The translations under genes and the position numbers were made by a program. The notes beneath the pieces are model-generated. The model was not told the origin of the DNA. It saw only the letters and a program-made list of their open reading frames with translations, and made no database searches. A stretch of 64,000 bases of DNA from an uncultured Bacteroidales bacterium (GTDB lineage Bacteria > Bacteroidota > Bacteroidia > Bacteroidales > F082), in contig CAJOIF010000027.1 of NCBI GenBank assembly GCA_905234765.1, positions 1 through 64,000 of the forward strand, given 5' to 3'. Each line of letters opens with the position of its first letter. The first letter of the stretch is position 1. Of this stretch, positions 1-9,130 are shown in pieces.

Positions 1-1
1 T

Positions 2-190
2 TATCAGACGATGCGCCTTAGTGGAGATTTCGGCACCATAGAAACCGACAACGGCATTATGATAACGTCTGATTGGTCTTGTTTCATCCTTCCCTATTCG
101 GAAGATGATCAAAACGCACAGATACGCTTGGAGACTGGTTATGCCATTGAAAAGGTTGATGATAAGGTATATCAGATCAAACTTAAATGA
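2..190 (+). CDS. C-terminal end of an unidentified protein, cut by the window edge
   Basis: The frame is open from the first full codon to a TGA at 188-190, giving 62 residues that end in VYQIKLK. Alternating hydrophobic and polar residues (for example IMITSDWSCFILPY) suggest a beta-rich C-terminal domain. I do not recognise the family. It lies on the same strand as the ribosomal genes, but a 327-bp gap with its own promoter-like boxes separates them, so it is probably a separate transcription unit. Confidence 0.6.
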   Translation, partial: YQTMRLSGDFGTIETDNGIMITSDWSCFILPYSEDDQNAQIRLETGYAIEKVDDKVYQIKLK

Positions 191-517
191 ATTAGGTCAC
201 TAAAGCCATCGAGAGCCTTGGCCGCTCTATCGGCGACAAGGGACGGTTTGGGGCTTTCTTTGGCTTTTTTGGTGGCATTCGTGCCTAAAAACAGAAAAAA
301 TCAAATTAATGTGCGCCGATAAATAAAAAAGTCGTACTTTTGCGGCCTCGTTAGAACAGTCCATCATCTGTCTTCTGAACGCGCTAACGCATTGATTTAT
401 GGGCGAAAATGAATTAATGCACGAAAAAAGTTGGAGCGTAAAGAGGAAAGATGTATTTTTGCAGGCTTTTTCAAGAGCTTGCGATTGTAGAACTGAATAA
501 AACATACAAACAACAAA
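191..517 (+). other. Gene-free region upstream of rplM
   Basis: No convincing coding frame. The first 100 bases contain imperfect GC-rich inverted repeats (around 205-250) followed by T-rich sequence, possibly a terminator or leader structure for the upstream gene. The rest holds two -7-like boxes, TACTTTTG at 335-342 and TATTTTTG at 454-461, and about 55 bases of A-rich leader before the rplM ATG. There is no tRNA-like cloverleaf. Confidence 0.5.
431..461 (+). promoter_or_regulatory. Promoter of the rplM-rpsI transcription unit
   Basis: TTG at 431-433 and TATTTTTG at 454-461 are 20 bases apart, which fits the Bacteroidota TTTG (-33) and TAnnTTTG (-7) pattern. A second, weaker candidate is TACTTTTG at 335-342. 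Position and match to consensus are the only evidence. Confidence 0.55.
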
Positions 518-982
518 ATGAACTACTTAAGTTACAAAACAGTCAGTGTCAACAAAGAGAATGCCAACAAGAAATGGTATATCGTTGACGCTGAAGGCCA
601 AATCCTCGGCCGCTTGGCCTCCGAGGTTGCCATGATTCTGCGTGGCAAAAGGAAGGCATGCTACACTCCCCACAGCGATTGTGGCGATAATGTCATCATC
701 ATCAATGCAGAAAAAGTCATCCTGACTGGAAACAAGATGACCGAGAAGTACTATGTGCATCACACGGGTTATCCGGGTGGTCAGCGCGTTCGCACCATTG
801 GCGATATGCTGAAGCGTAAGCCCACTTTCGTGCTTGAACACGCCATCAAAGGTATGTTGCCCAAGACAAGACTTGGCAGCGAACTTTTCAGAAACCTCTA
901 CGTTTATGAAGGTCCCGAGCACAAGCAACAGGCACAGAATCCTGTCGAACTGAAAATCAACACTATTAAGAATAAGAAATAA
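518..982 (+). CDS. rplM: 50S ribosomal protein L13
   Basis: Large-subunit ribosomal protein that binds 23S rRNA early in assembly. The 154-residue product carries the L13 core: [16 protein letters not shown] near the N-terminus, [12 protein letters not shown] in the middle, [10 protein letters not shown], and GMLPKTRLG towards the C-terminus. Length and the N-terminal [10 protein letters not shown] match Bacteroidota L13 proteins. The rpsI ATG follows the stop after two bases, the usual rplM-rpsI pairing, so the two are co-transcribed. Confidence 0.98.
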   Translation: MNYLSYKTVSVNKENANKKWYIVDAEGQILGRLASEVAMILRGKRKACYTPHSDCGDNVIIINAEKVILTGNKMTEKYYVHHTGYPGGQRVRTIGDMLKRKPTFVLEHAIKGMLPKTRLGSELFRNLYVYEGPEHKQQAQNPVELKINTIKNKK

Positions 983-984
983 TC

Positions 985-1371
985 ATGGAAGTTATCAACG
1001 CTTTAGGTAGAAGAAAGACCGCCGTCGCCCGCATCTACATGAAGGCCGGCAGTGGCAACATTACGGTGAACAAGCGCGACTACAAGGAGTATTTCCCGAC
1101 GAGCATCCTCCACTATGTGGTTGAACAGCCTATGATGTTGACCGAGACCCTCGGCCAATACGACATCAAGGTCAACCTCGATGGTGGCGGCATCAACGGC
1201 CAGGCCGAGGCTTTGCGTCTCGCCATCAGCCGCGCCCTCTGCGAGATCAACCCCGAGTATCGTCCCACCCTGAAGGCCAAAGGTTTGATGCGCCGCGACC
1301 CGCGTATGGTCGAGCGTAAGAAACCCGGTCAGCCTGGTGCCCGTAAGAAGTTCCAATTCAGCAAACGTTAA
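985..1371 (+). CDS. rpsI: 30S ribosomal protein S9
   Basis: Small-subunit protein whose basic C-terminal tail reaches the P-site tRNA. The 128 residues include the S9 signatures NALGRRKTAVARIY at the start, GGGINGQAEALRLAISRAL in the middle, and the tail RKKPGQPGARKKFQFSKR ending in the conserved KR. It begins two bases after rplM and is followed by a 106-bp structured spacer before rpsB. Confidence 0.98.
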   Translation: MEVINALGRRKTAVARIYMKAGSGNITVNKRDYKEYFPTSILHYVVEQPMMLTETLGQYDIKVNLDGGGINGQAEALRLAISRALCEINPEYRPTLKAKGLMRRDPRMVERKKPGQPGARKKFQFSKR

Positions 1372-1477
1372 GCCCTCAGAAGCCGAGCGATTTTGTTTAG
1401 TATCCAAATCGTTGAGATTCTTGTTAAGACTACTCGGCGATTGTATTTAGCGAATGTAAACATTAAAAAGAAAACTC
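1372..1477 (+). promoter_or_regulatory. Structured spacer or leader ahead of rpsB
   Basis: GCCGAG at 1382-1387 pairs with CTCGGC at 1433-1438. Nested inside, CGATTT (from 1388) can pair with AAATCG (1416-1421). The motif GCGATTnTnTTTAG also occurs twice, near 1387 and 1438. Several families of ribosomal-protein genes use such leaders for feedback control, and S2 represses its own operon in enterobacteria. That this is such a leader is inferred from the folding only. Confidence 0.4.
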
Positions 1478-2299
1478 ATGACACAAACCACTTTTGAAGA
1501 ATTATTAGATGCCGGTTGTCATTTCGGCCATCTGAAGAGAAAATGGAATCCGAACATGGCTCCTTATATCTTTATGGAGCGCAATGGCATCCACATCATT
1601 GACCTTTATAAGACGCAAGCCAAGATGGACGAGGCTGCCGCAGCTCTCTGCCAGCTCGCCAAGTCGGGCAAGCGCATCCTCTTTGTTGCCACCAAGAAGC
1701 AGGCCAAGGAGGTTGTTGCCGACCTCGCCAAGCGCGTCAACATGCCTTATGTGACCGAGCGTTGGCCCGGCGGCATGCTCACCAATTTCGCTACCATCCG
1801 CAAGGCTGTCAAGAAGATGACGGGCATTGACAAGATGATGACCAGCGATGCTTACAAGAGCCTCTCCAAGCGTGAGAAACTGCAGATTGAGCGTGAGCGC
1901 GAAAAGCTCGAGAAGAACCTCGGTTCCATCGCCGACCTGAGCCGTCTGCCCGCCGCTTTGTTCGTTGTTGACATCATGAAGGAACACATTGCCGTGGCTG
2001 AGGCCCGCAAGCTCAACATCCCCACTTTCGCCATCGTCGACACCAACACCAACCCCAACCTCATCGACTTCCCCATCCCGGCCAATGACGACGCTTCGAA
2101 GAGCATTGCCCTTATCGTCGGTAAGATGGTTGACGCCATTGAGGAAGGTATCACCGAGCGTAAGAACAACAAGGACCTCCTTCCCGAAGACAACGAGGAA
2201 GAGGCTGAGGAAATGAAAGACGAAGTCGCCGAGGAAGAGAAGGAAGAACGCCGTCCCCGCAGCAACCGTCGTCCCCGTAAACCCGTTTCCAAAAACTAA
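1478..2299 (+). CDS. rpsB: 30S ribosomal protein S2
   Basis: Small-subunit protein needed for loading S1 and for mRNA binding. The 273 residues contain DAGCHFGHLKRKWNPNM near the start, ILFVATKKQA, and ERWPGGMLTNF, then the conserved AIVDTNTNPNLIDFPIPAND segment. Beyond the usual end there is an acidic stretch (EDNEEEAEEMKDEVAEEEKE) and a basic tail, a Bacteroidota-type extension. It is 21 bases upstream of tsf, the classic rpsB-tsf pair. Confidence 0.98.
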   Translation: MTQTTFEELLDAGCHFGHLKRKWNPNMAPYIFMERNGIHIIDLYKTQAKMDEAAAALCQLAKSGKRILFVATKKQAKEVVADLAKRVNMPYVTERWPGGMLTNFATIRKAVKKMTGIDKMMTSDAYKSLSKREKLQIEREREKLEKNLGSIADLSRLPAALFVVDIMKEHIAVAEARKLNIPTFAIVDTNTNPNLIDFPIPANDDASKSIALIVGKMVDAIEEGITERKNNKDLLPEDNEEEAEEMKDEVAEEEKEERRPRSNRRPRKPVSKN

Positions 2300-2320
2300 T
2301 CAAACAGAAAGGATAACACA

Positions 2321-3313
2321 ATGAATATTACCGCTTCTCAAGTCAACGAATTGAGACAAATGACGGGTGCCGGCATGATGGATTGCAAAAAGGCCCTCGT
2401 TGAGACCGACGGCGACATCCAGGCCGCTATCGACATCCTTCGCAAGAAGGGTATGGCTAAGGCTGCCAAGCGTGCCGACCGCACCGCCAGTGAAGGTTGC
2501 GTGCTTTCAAAGGCCACTGAGGATCACAAGTATGCCGCTCTCATTATGGTGAACTGCGAGACCGACTTCGTTGCCAACAACGCCGACTTCGTGAAGTTCA
2601 CGAAGGATGTGCTTGATGCCGCTGTCGCCAAGCGCGTGAAGAACATCGATGAACTGAAGGCTATGGAACTCAACGGTCAGACCGTTGAAGCCCTCGTCGC
2701 CAACCAGAGCGCCGTCACCGGTGAGAAGACCGAACTCGGCGCTTTCAAGGTTCTCGAAGGTGCTTATGTAGCCAACTACAACCATCCTGGTAACCGCCTT
2801 GCCACCATCGTTGAGATGAACAAGAGCTTTGATGGTGTTGAGGAAGTGAGCCACGAGGTGTGCATGCACGTCGCCGCTATGAACCCGCTGTCAGTGAGCG
2901 AAGCCTCCATCCCGCAAGAGGTGAAGGATCGTGAGTTCGCCGTTGCCGTCGATAAGACCAAGGAAGAACAGATTCAGAAGGCTGTGGAATCAGCCCTCCG
3001 CAAGGCTGGCATCAACCCCAACCACGCTGACAGCGATGATCACATCAGCTCCAACATCACCAAGGGTTACCTCACCGAGGAACAAGGCGCACAAGCCCGC
3101 GAAATCAGAGCCAACGTGCCCAGCACGGTGCAACTCAACGAAGGCATGATTCAGAATATCGCCAAAGGCCGTCTGAACAAGTTCTTCAAGGAGAGCTGCC
3201 TGCTCAACCAGGTCTCTCTCGTTGCCGACCCCAAGACGGTGGCCGAGTACATCGCCGCTACCGACAAGGAAGCCACGGTGGTGAACTTCGTCCGTATCAA
3301 GTTGGGCGAATAA
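2321..3313 (+). CDS. tsf: Translation elongation factor Ts
   Basis: Guanine nucleotide exchange factor that recycles EF-Tu-GDP. The N-terminal UBA-like domain (about residues 1-55) includes LRQMTGAGMMDCKKAL; the following core contains the conserved ETDFVANN used for EF-Tu contact. At 330 residues it is longer than the 283 of E. coli, as is usual in Bacteroidota. It is the last gene of the ribosomal block and is followed by a strong hairpin terminator. Confidence 0.97.
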   Translation: MNITASQVNELRQMTGAGMMDCKKALVETDGDIQAAIDILRKKGMAKAAKRADRTASEGCVLSKATEDHKYAALIMVNCETDFVANNADFVKFTKDVLDAAVAKRVKNIDELKAMELNGQTVEALVANQSAVTGEKTELGAFKVLEGAYVANYNHPGNRLATIVEMNKSFDGVEEVSHEVCMHVAAMNPLSVSEASIPQEVKDREFAVAVDKTKEEQIQKAVESALRKAGINPNHADSDDHISSNITKGYLTEEQGAQAREIRANVPSTVQLNEGMIQNIAKGRLNKFFKESCLLNQVSLVADPKTVAEYIAATDKEATVVNFVRIKLGE

Positions 3314-3338
3314 ATCACAAGCGATAAAAAATCAACGG

Positions 3339-3366
3339 AAAAGGATGGCGCAAGCCATCCTTTTCT
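3339..3366 (+). terminator. Rho-independent terminator after tsf
   Basis: Stem AAAAGGATGGC (3339-3349), tetraloop GCAA (3350-3353) and arm GCCATCCTTTT (3354-3364), running into a T-rich tract. It lies 25 bases after the tsf stop and before the next lipoprotein start. Confidence 0.85.
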
Positions 3367-3395
3367 TATTTTTGTCTTTTCAAAATGATCCTACT

Positions 3396-5513
3396 ATGAA
3401 AAAGACCAACCTTCTGCTTTGCCTTGCAGCGGCGTTTGTTGCATGCACAGATCAGCCCGTTCCCCAAGCCTCTTACGATATCATCCCAATGCCGAAAGAG
3501 GTGCAACTGAACGAAGAAAAACCTTTTGAACTGAGCCCCAAGACTGTGGTCTATTACGAAGCAGACCTACAGCGCGAGGCACAGTTTCTTGTGGAGTATG
3601 TCAACGACATCTTGCATTTCGAGATGCCAACCAAAGAGTTGCAAGGCAATGAGACCAGCGGTATCGTTTTGAAATATGCTCCTGCCGATTTCAATCACGC
3701 AGAGGCATACGAAATCAACATTACGCCGAAACAAGTGGTTATCCAAGGCTCCGAAGCCTCAGGCGTGTTCTATGGCGTTCAGACCTTGCGAAAGAGTTTG
3801 CCGATAGGAGAGGGGAAGGCCTCCTTACCTTGCGGTACCATTCACGACTGGCCGGAGTTTGGCTACCGTGGTATGCACCTCGACCCCTGCCGCCACTTCA
3901 TGGACTTGGACTCAGTGAAGATTTACCTTGACATGATGGCACTACACAACATGAACCAGTTCCACTTCCACCTTTCGGAAGACCAAGGCTGGCGCATCGA
4001 AATCAAGAAATACCCTGAATTGACGGAGATTGGCGCTTACCGCAATGGCACGGTCATCGGGCATAACGGTCAGATTTACGACACTATTCGTCATGGCGGC
4101 TTCTACACCCAAGACGAACTCCGTGACCTTATCCAATATGCTGCCGAGCGTCACATCAACATCATTCCCGAAATCGACCTGCCAGGCCACATGCAGGCGG
4201 CCTTGGCCTGCTATCCACAGCTGGGCTGCACGGGCGGTCCTTACGAGGTGTGGAAGCGTTGGGGCGTGTCGGAAGACGTGCTTTGCGCGGGCAACGAGGA
4301 AGCCATGCAATTCGTTGAGGATGTGCTCAATGAGGTGATGGACGTGTTTCCATCGCCCTATATCCACATCGGTGGCGATGAGTGCCCCAAGGTGCGTTGG
4401 GAGCAATGCCCCAAGTGCCAAGCCAAAATTAAGGAACTGGGTATCAAAGCGGACGAGCGTTTCTCGAAAGAAGACTACCTGCAAAGCTATGTGATGAACC
4501 GCATGGCGAAGGTGGTGGAGGCCCGTGGTCGTCGTGTCATTGGCTGGGACGAGATTCTGGAAGGCAACGTCTCCGAAACGGCCATCATCATGAGTTGGAG
4601 AGGCACACAAGGCGGTATTGAGGCGGCGCGAAAAGGTCACGATGTGATCATGGCACCGTCGTCGTACTTGTATTTCGACTACTACCAAAGCGAGGACATC
4701 GCCAACGAGCCTATGTGCATCGGTGGCTACCTGCCTGTAGAGCGCGTGTATGAATTCAAGCCTTTGCCTGAAGAGCTTATTCCCGAACAGCAACAACACA
4801 TTATCGGTGTGCAGGCCAACATTTGGACGGAATATATCGCCTCATTCCGTCATGTGCAGTACATGGCCATGCCGCGCATGGATGCTTTGACCGAGCTGCA
4901 ATGGAATAATCCAGAAGAGCGCGATTTCGAGGAATTTGTGGAGCGTTGCCGAAAGATGGCACAACTCTACGACCTCTATCACTTTAACTACGCCACGCAT
5001 ATCTTCAACCCACAGGCTTGGGCGGATACCATCGCACCCAATTTGGCTACCCGTAAACCTATCACCTTAGGTCAACAGCCTGCCGAGAAATACACCTATG
5101 GTGGTGCCAAGGTACTCGTTGATGGTGAGCTTGGCCGTGGTGCGTACAACTCAGGGCGTTGGTTAGGTTTCTGCGGTTATCCCTTGGATGCTGTCATTGA
5201 CTTGGAGCATCCTACTGACATGAGTCATGTTCGTTTCCACTCGTTAATTAATAAAGGTGCATGGATTTACAACCCAAGCCAACTCAAAGTATTGATTTCC
5301 GATGATGGCGAAAATTTCCGCGAGGTGACGCAAAAGGACATTCCAATTTCCACATGGGCTGATAAAGATGGTATTTTCGCTTACGAAGTTGAGTTTGACA
5401 CAGTCACTGCGCGTTATGTTGAGGTGGTGATTAAGGGCTACGATTTGCCTGAAGATCATAGCGGTTACGGAAATCCAGCGTGGTTGTTCGTGGATGAGAT
5501 AGAAGTGGAATAA
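3396..5513 (+). CDS. Family GH20 beta-N-acetylhexosaminidase, lipoprotein
   Basis: Removes terminal GlcNAc or GalNAc from host glycans, chitin oligomers or peptidoglycan fragments. The 705-residue product starts with a lipoprotein signal (MKKTNLLLCLAAAFVAC, lipid Cys17), so this ATG is preferred over an in-frame one at 3345. A GH20b-type N-terminal domain precedes the TIM barrel, which contains FHFHLSEDQGWRIEIKKYP and the catalytic Asp328-Glu329 pair in HIGGDECPK. From about residue 555 a C-terminal beta-sandwich resembling F5/8-type carbohydrate-binding domains follows. It ends at a bidirectional terminator shared with the convergent peptidase gene. Surface location is inferred from the lipobox. 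Confidence 0.93.
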   Translation: MKKTNLLLCLAAAFVACTDQPVPQASYDIIPMPKEVQLNEEKPFELSPKTVVYYEADLQREAQFLVEYVNDILHFEMPTKELQGNETSGIVLKYAPADFNHAEAYEINITPKQVVIQGSEASGVFYGVQTLRKSLPIGEGKASLPCGTIHDWPEFGYRGMHLDPCRHFMDLDSVKIYLDMMALHNMNQFHFHLSEDQGWRIEIKKYPELTEIGAYRNGTVIGHNGQIYDTIRHGGFYTQDELRDLIQYAAERHINIIPEIDLPGHMQAALACYPQLGCTGGPYEVWKRWGVSEDVLCAGNEEAMQFVEDVLNEVMDVFPSPYIHIGGDECPKVRWEQCPKCQAKIKELGIKADERFSKEDYLQSYVMNRMAKVVEARGRRVIGWDEILEGNVSETAIIMSWRGTQGGIEAARKGHDVIMAPSSYLYFDYYQSEDIANEPMCIGGYLPVERVYEFKPLPEELIPEQQQHIIGVQANIWTEYIASFRHVQYMAMPRMDALTELQWNNPEERDFEEFVERCRKMAQLYDLYHFNYATHIFNPQAWADTIAPNLATRKPITLGQQPAEKYTYGGAKVLVDGELGRGAYNSGRWLGFCGYPLDAVIDLEHPTDMSHVRFHSLINKGAWIYNPSQLKVLISDDGENFREVTQKDIPISTWADKDGIFAYEVEFDTVTARYVEVVIKGYDLPEDHSGYGNPAWLFVDEIEVE

Positions 5514-5517
5514 AACG

Positions 5518-5545
5518 AAAAAAGCCGCTCGAAAGCGGCTTTTTT
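5518..5545. terminator. Bidirectional terminator between the GH20 and C25 genes
   Basis: A-tract, stem AGCCGCT (5523-5529), loop CGAA, arm AGCGGCT (5534-5540), T-tract. The A- and T-tracts on both sides let it serve the plus-strand hexosaminidase and the minus-strand peptidase, whose stop codons flank it. Confidence 0.88.
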
Positions 5546-5563
5546 CATACAGATAGGTTGTCG

Positions 5564-8500
5564 TTATTCAACCACAATCTTTTCAACACGCACTTGAGTG
5601 CCGGTGGTGAGGCGGAGGAAGTAGACTCCCTTCTCCAAGCCACTGACATTGATTTGTTGGCTGCCGTTGGCAATGCCATTGGCCACCTGCTGACCCATGC
5701 TGTTGTACATGGAATAGCTGAATTCAGCACCGTTGAGGCTGATGTTCAAAGTGTTGTTGACAGGGTTGGGGTAGATGCTGAATGTATTCTCGTTCTCTCC
5801 GATGCCGTTCACGAATTCAATCATGATGCATACCGGAGCAGAGAAAGCACCGTCGAGTTCGGCCACCACACAATAGGTGTAGGTTGCCTCCATGAACACT
5901 TCATCGGTATAGTTGCACTCAGTGGTCTGTCCGATTTCGATGCCGTTGCGATAGACGTGGTACAGGATATCATCTTTCATGGAAAGGTTCCATCTGAGAA
6001 TGATGTTGTATCCGTCTACTTCGCCGATGAGGTCGTTGATAGGTGTAACGACGATGGGGGTGCTGCCGCCTGAGCAACTGCAGTCGAATTCATACAGGAC
6101 ACCTGCGTTAGGACCTGAGGTCTGGTAGATTTGTGTGCCATCTTCGTACTTCACGGTGAATGAGCATTCGCTGTCCCAACTGCCACTGTGCCAAGTCAGG
6201 GTGACGTGGACGCCGTTGCCGACTTCAACGGTGTAGCTTGCAGACGCGCCGCTACTGATGGTGAGGTTTTGTGCAGGTGTTCCATCGTCGAAGGCGACGT
6301 TCAAACTAGCACCGTTCCAACCATCGCCGTAGCTGTCGACCAGGTCGAAGATGATGTTGCAGCTGTTCTTCAGGGTGAGGCTACCTTCAGCAGAGAGGCC
6401 ACCGTCGGCATTCATGACGAAATTGACAGGGATTGCCTCGGTCTCGGGACAAGTTGGGTCAATGGCAATGTCGAATGCGCATGAAGCAATACCTTCGGGA
6501 TCGATGGTGCCAATCTGAACGGTTTCGTTAAGGATGGTGACATACGGGCTGTTGCAGCTGATGGTGGCAACAGCATTGGTGGCCATGTAGTGGCCGATAT
6601 TCTTGAAGTTGGCCACGAGTGTTGTCGTTTCACCAGGGACAAAACCTCCTGCCCATGAGGCACCAGCATAGTCAAGGATGGCTTGACCAGCGGTGACGAA
6701 GGCCTTTCCAGTCCAGGTGGTAGTGCCGCAGACCATTTCAACATCGACTTGGAAACGGGTGCCGTCTTCGACACCTTCGGCTACGATGAAGCTGAAGGCA
6801 TTGTTGAGAGTGATCGTTTCGTTGGCGGCCAGCACGCCGAATTGGGCGGTGCTGTTGGTGAAGTTCATGCGTGCGTCGTCGCAAGTCAAGGTGACCGTAG
6901 TAGTGCCGCTGGTCGGGTCGACACCGACGTTCTTGAAGCTCATGCTGAAGCCAGTCTCTTGGTTGACAGGAGCGAAGTTGGGCTCATATCCGTTCAGGGT
7001 GACGAAAGGACCTTCGGCGGGAAGCACTTCCACATTCATGACTTCAGTCACTTTGTTGTAGCCGATGACGGTCAGCGTGGCGTTACCCACGTTGCTCATC
7101 GGGTCGAAACTGAGGGTGCAGGTGCCGTTTTCGATGTAACCAGAGCTAATCACTTGTCCATCCATCATCAGGGTGGCGATGCCGTAGGCGGTGTTTTCGG
7201 CGTTCACTTCCAATTCGTTCATGCCGAGCATCAGTACGGAGGGGGTGCAGGTGACGTTCATACTGACGGGGTTGTCGGTACGAACCATCAGGCTTGGGTC
7301 ACCGAAGAGGATCCAGGTATTATGGGTTGCACCTTGGTCGCTGGGGTGCATGTCGAGGATGTACATGCTACCGTTCAGTGAAGCACCGCCAAAGGTATGG
7401 TTGTATTGGTCGGTGTATTTCCACTCTGTCAGGATGTCGACCATCTCGTCTTGACCGGTCATTGGAGGCACCCAAGGCTGTGAAATCCAGCTGAACATAC
7501 CGCCGACGGCGCCAGTGGGACGTCCTGTGGTGTTGTTGGTGGCTCTCAACCAGGCTTCGCCGAAGCAGGTGCCGTCGAATTGGCCGTTGTTGCAGGCGAC
7601 TGACCAGATGTAGGGCCATTTGTCGTCGTTGACGAGGGCGTTGACATGGCTGTTGCTGTAGTTGGCCACAGCCCAGCTGGTCTGTGAACCGTGGTTGCAG
7701 TAGTTGATGATGCTGGCACCATTATTGACATCAGCGCTGATGGCACTGGCACTGGTGCCAGATCCCACACCGCTGTATTGTTGGGTAACATTCTCATAGG
7801 TGTAGTGCATTAAGGTGTCACGGATGTAATTGATGTGCACATAGTCGGCTTCACCGCCGTTGTGGCCTTGTCCGGAACCTTCGTTGGCGCCGATGCCGAT
7901 GCCTTGGTTGACCCAGGCGAGGCCTTCCGGCATATCGCGCTCATAGTAAAGCACTTTTTCAACGTGAGTTTCCACATCAGCCACGCTCTGCACCGAGAAA
8001 CGGCCCGTGAGGACCTCAAGGTAGTTGTCGCTACCTTCCAATTGGCCAAACCAGTTGTCAGAACGACCGCCGCTCATTGAGTGGGGGGTGAGGTCGTTGT
8101 AGTCACCGACGAGGAGGACGAACTCAAGGTTGCGTTCTGGGTCGGTATAGATGCCATTGATGTAGTTCTTGATTTGCGTGTCGTTGTTGCCGCCTACTTC
8201 GGAGAGACTCACGATAGTGGTGGGGCGGCCCGACTGGTTCTTCCAATCGACGAAAGGCTGCATGGTTTCCATGTACTGATCAGGGCAGACGACGAGCATC
8301 TCGCCACAGTCTTCGATGAAGTTGTACTTGGCACTGGCTTCAAAATTGATGAAGCGGTGCTCATAGGCGGCCTTCGTTTCGGATGACATCTTGGGGCTAG
8401 CTTTACGGGCGGCTTTTTGGTTCACACCGTTGTCGCTCACCTTGCGCATCTCAATGGTTATGTGGTGATACACACGGAGGGTCTTCGTCGCAGGGTTGTA

Positions 8501-9022
8501 GGCGAAGGGACGCACCATGATGTTCTGGCCACGGAAGTCGCGGATGATGTAAGGCGTTTCAAGATAGGCCTGTGCTGCCGGATAGAAAGCGTTCTGACTA
8601 TACATCTTGCCATAAGTGTAGGCAACGCTTTCAGGGTCAATCTGACGGCTGAAGTTGCCTTTCGAAGGGGCAATCTCTACATTTTCATAGTCAGTGAAGG
8701 AACTTTTCGTTACGTTGACTTCCATCTCAGCCCGGTCACCGATGAGGGTAGGGACGGGGAATTGTGGAAGATCGGGGGCACCGGCTTCAAGCATCGAGGC
8801 CATCTTCGGGACAGACACGATTTGCTGGATGCCCTGTGGGGTGCTGACCTTGGTCAGGTTGAATCCGCTCAGCGTGAAGTCGACGACGACTCTTTGCTCG
8901 CTGCTCGAAACCAACGTGACCTCGGGACCGGTAGGAGTACTCTTGCCGGTGCTTGTCCATTGTTGGGCAAATGTCAAAGCTGACAAAGCCACAAACACGA
9001 GGGATAAGACAATTCTTTTCAT
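5564..9022 (-). CDS. Arg-gingipain-like C25 cysteine peptidase with T9SS sorting domain
   Basis: Secreted cysteine endopeptidase, 1152 residues. Signal peptide about 1-19 (MKRIVLSLVFVALSALTFA), propeptide to about 225, then the C25 catalytic domain. His444 in YCNHGSQTSW and Cys477 in WSVACNNGQFDG are the predicted catalytic pair. Asp393 in GGEADYVHINY aligns with Asp163 of mature RgpB, which sets Arg specificity. GGASLNGSMYI and WILFGDPSLMVRT also match Rgp. Then follow an Ig-like domain, two CARDB-like repeats, a DSYGDGWNGASL domain, an Fn3-like domain, and a type A T9SS signal (SIYPNPVNNTL to GVYFLRLTTGTQVRVEKIVV). Export across the outer membrane by T9SS is expected. A second, Kgp-like paralogue lies just upstream on the same strand. 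Confidence 0.93.
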   Translation of the reverse strand: MKRIVLSLVFVALSALTFAQQWTSTGKSTPTGPEVTLVSSSEQRVVVDFTLSGFNLTKVSTPQGIQQIVSVPKMASMLEAGAPDLPQFPVPTLIGDRAEMEVNVTKSSFTDYENVEIAPSKGNFSRQIDPESVAYTYGKMYSQNAFYPAAQAYLETPYIIRDFRGQNIMVRPFAYNPATKTLRVYHHITIEMRKVSDNGVNQKAARKASPKMSSETKAAYEHRFINFEASAKYNFIEDCGEMLVVCPDQYMETMQPFVDWKNQSGRPTTIVSLSEVGGNNDTQIKNYINGIYTDPERNLEFVLLVGDYNDLTPHSMSGGRSDNWFGQLEGSDNYLEVLTGRFSVQSVADVETHVEKVLYYERDMPEGLAWVNQGIGIGANEGSGQGHNGGEADYVHINYIRDTLMHYTYENVTQQYSGVGSGTSASAISADVNNGASIINYCNHGSQTSWAVANYSNSHVNALVNDDKWPYIWSVACNNGQFDGTCFGEAWLRATNNTTGRPTGAVGGMFSWISQPWVPPMTGQDEMVDILTEWKYTDQYNHTFGGASLNGSMYILDMHPSDQGATHNTWILFGDPSLMVRTDNPVSMNVTCTPSVLMLGMNELEVNAENTAYGIATLMMDGQVISSGYIENGTCTLSFDPMSNVGNATLTVIGYNKVTEVMNVEVLPAEGPFVTLNGYEPNFAPVNQETGFSMSFKNVGVDPTSGTTTVTLTCDDARMNFTNSTAQFGVLAANETITLNNAFSFIVAEGVEDGTRFQVDVEMVCGTTTWTGKAFVTAGQAILDYAGASWAGGFVPGETTTLVANFKNIGHYMATNAVATISCNSPYVTILNETVQIGTIDPEGIASCAFDIAIDPTCPETEAIPVNFVMNADGGLSAEGSLTLKNSCNIIFDLVDSYGDGWNGASLNVAFDDGTPAQNLTISSGASASYTVEVGNGVHVTLTWHSGSWDSECSFTVKYEDGTQIYQTSGPNAGVLYEFDCSCSGGSTPIVVTPINDLIGEVDGYNIILRWNLSMKDDILYHVYRNGIEIGQTTECNYTDEVFMEATYTYCVVAELDGAFSAPVCIMIEFVNGIGENENTFSIYPNPVNNTLNISLNGAEFSYSMYNSMGQQVANGIANGSQQINVSGLEKGVYFLRLTTGTQVRVEKIVVE

Positions 9023-9073
9023 GTGTTGATTTGTTTAAGTGATTAAAGATTTGATTGTTCAATTTTAAGAGGG

Positions 9074-9102
9074 CAAAAATACGAAGTTTTTGTGTACTTT
9101 TG
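9074..9102. promoter_or_regulatory. Divergent promoters between the C25 peptidase and the TerB-DnaJ gene
   Basis: CAAAAATA at 9074-9081 reads TATTTTTG on the minus strand and faces the peptidase. TACTTTTG at 9095-9102 faces the co-chaperone gene 28 bases downstream. Both fit the TAnnTTTG -7 box. The two start sites would lie within about 30 bases of each other. Confidence 0.55.
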
Positions 9103-9130
9103 CCGCCGAATTGAAAAAAAAGATAAAAAG

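Noticed and set aside
3345..3395. Upstream start for the GH20 gene at 3345
   Set aside because: It would place 17 residues, encoded by the terminator hairpin, before a proper lipoprotein signal.
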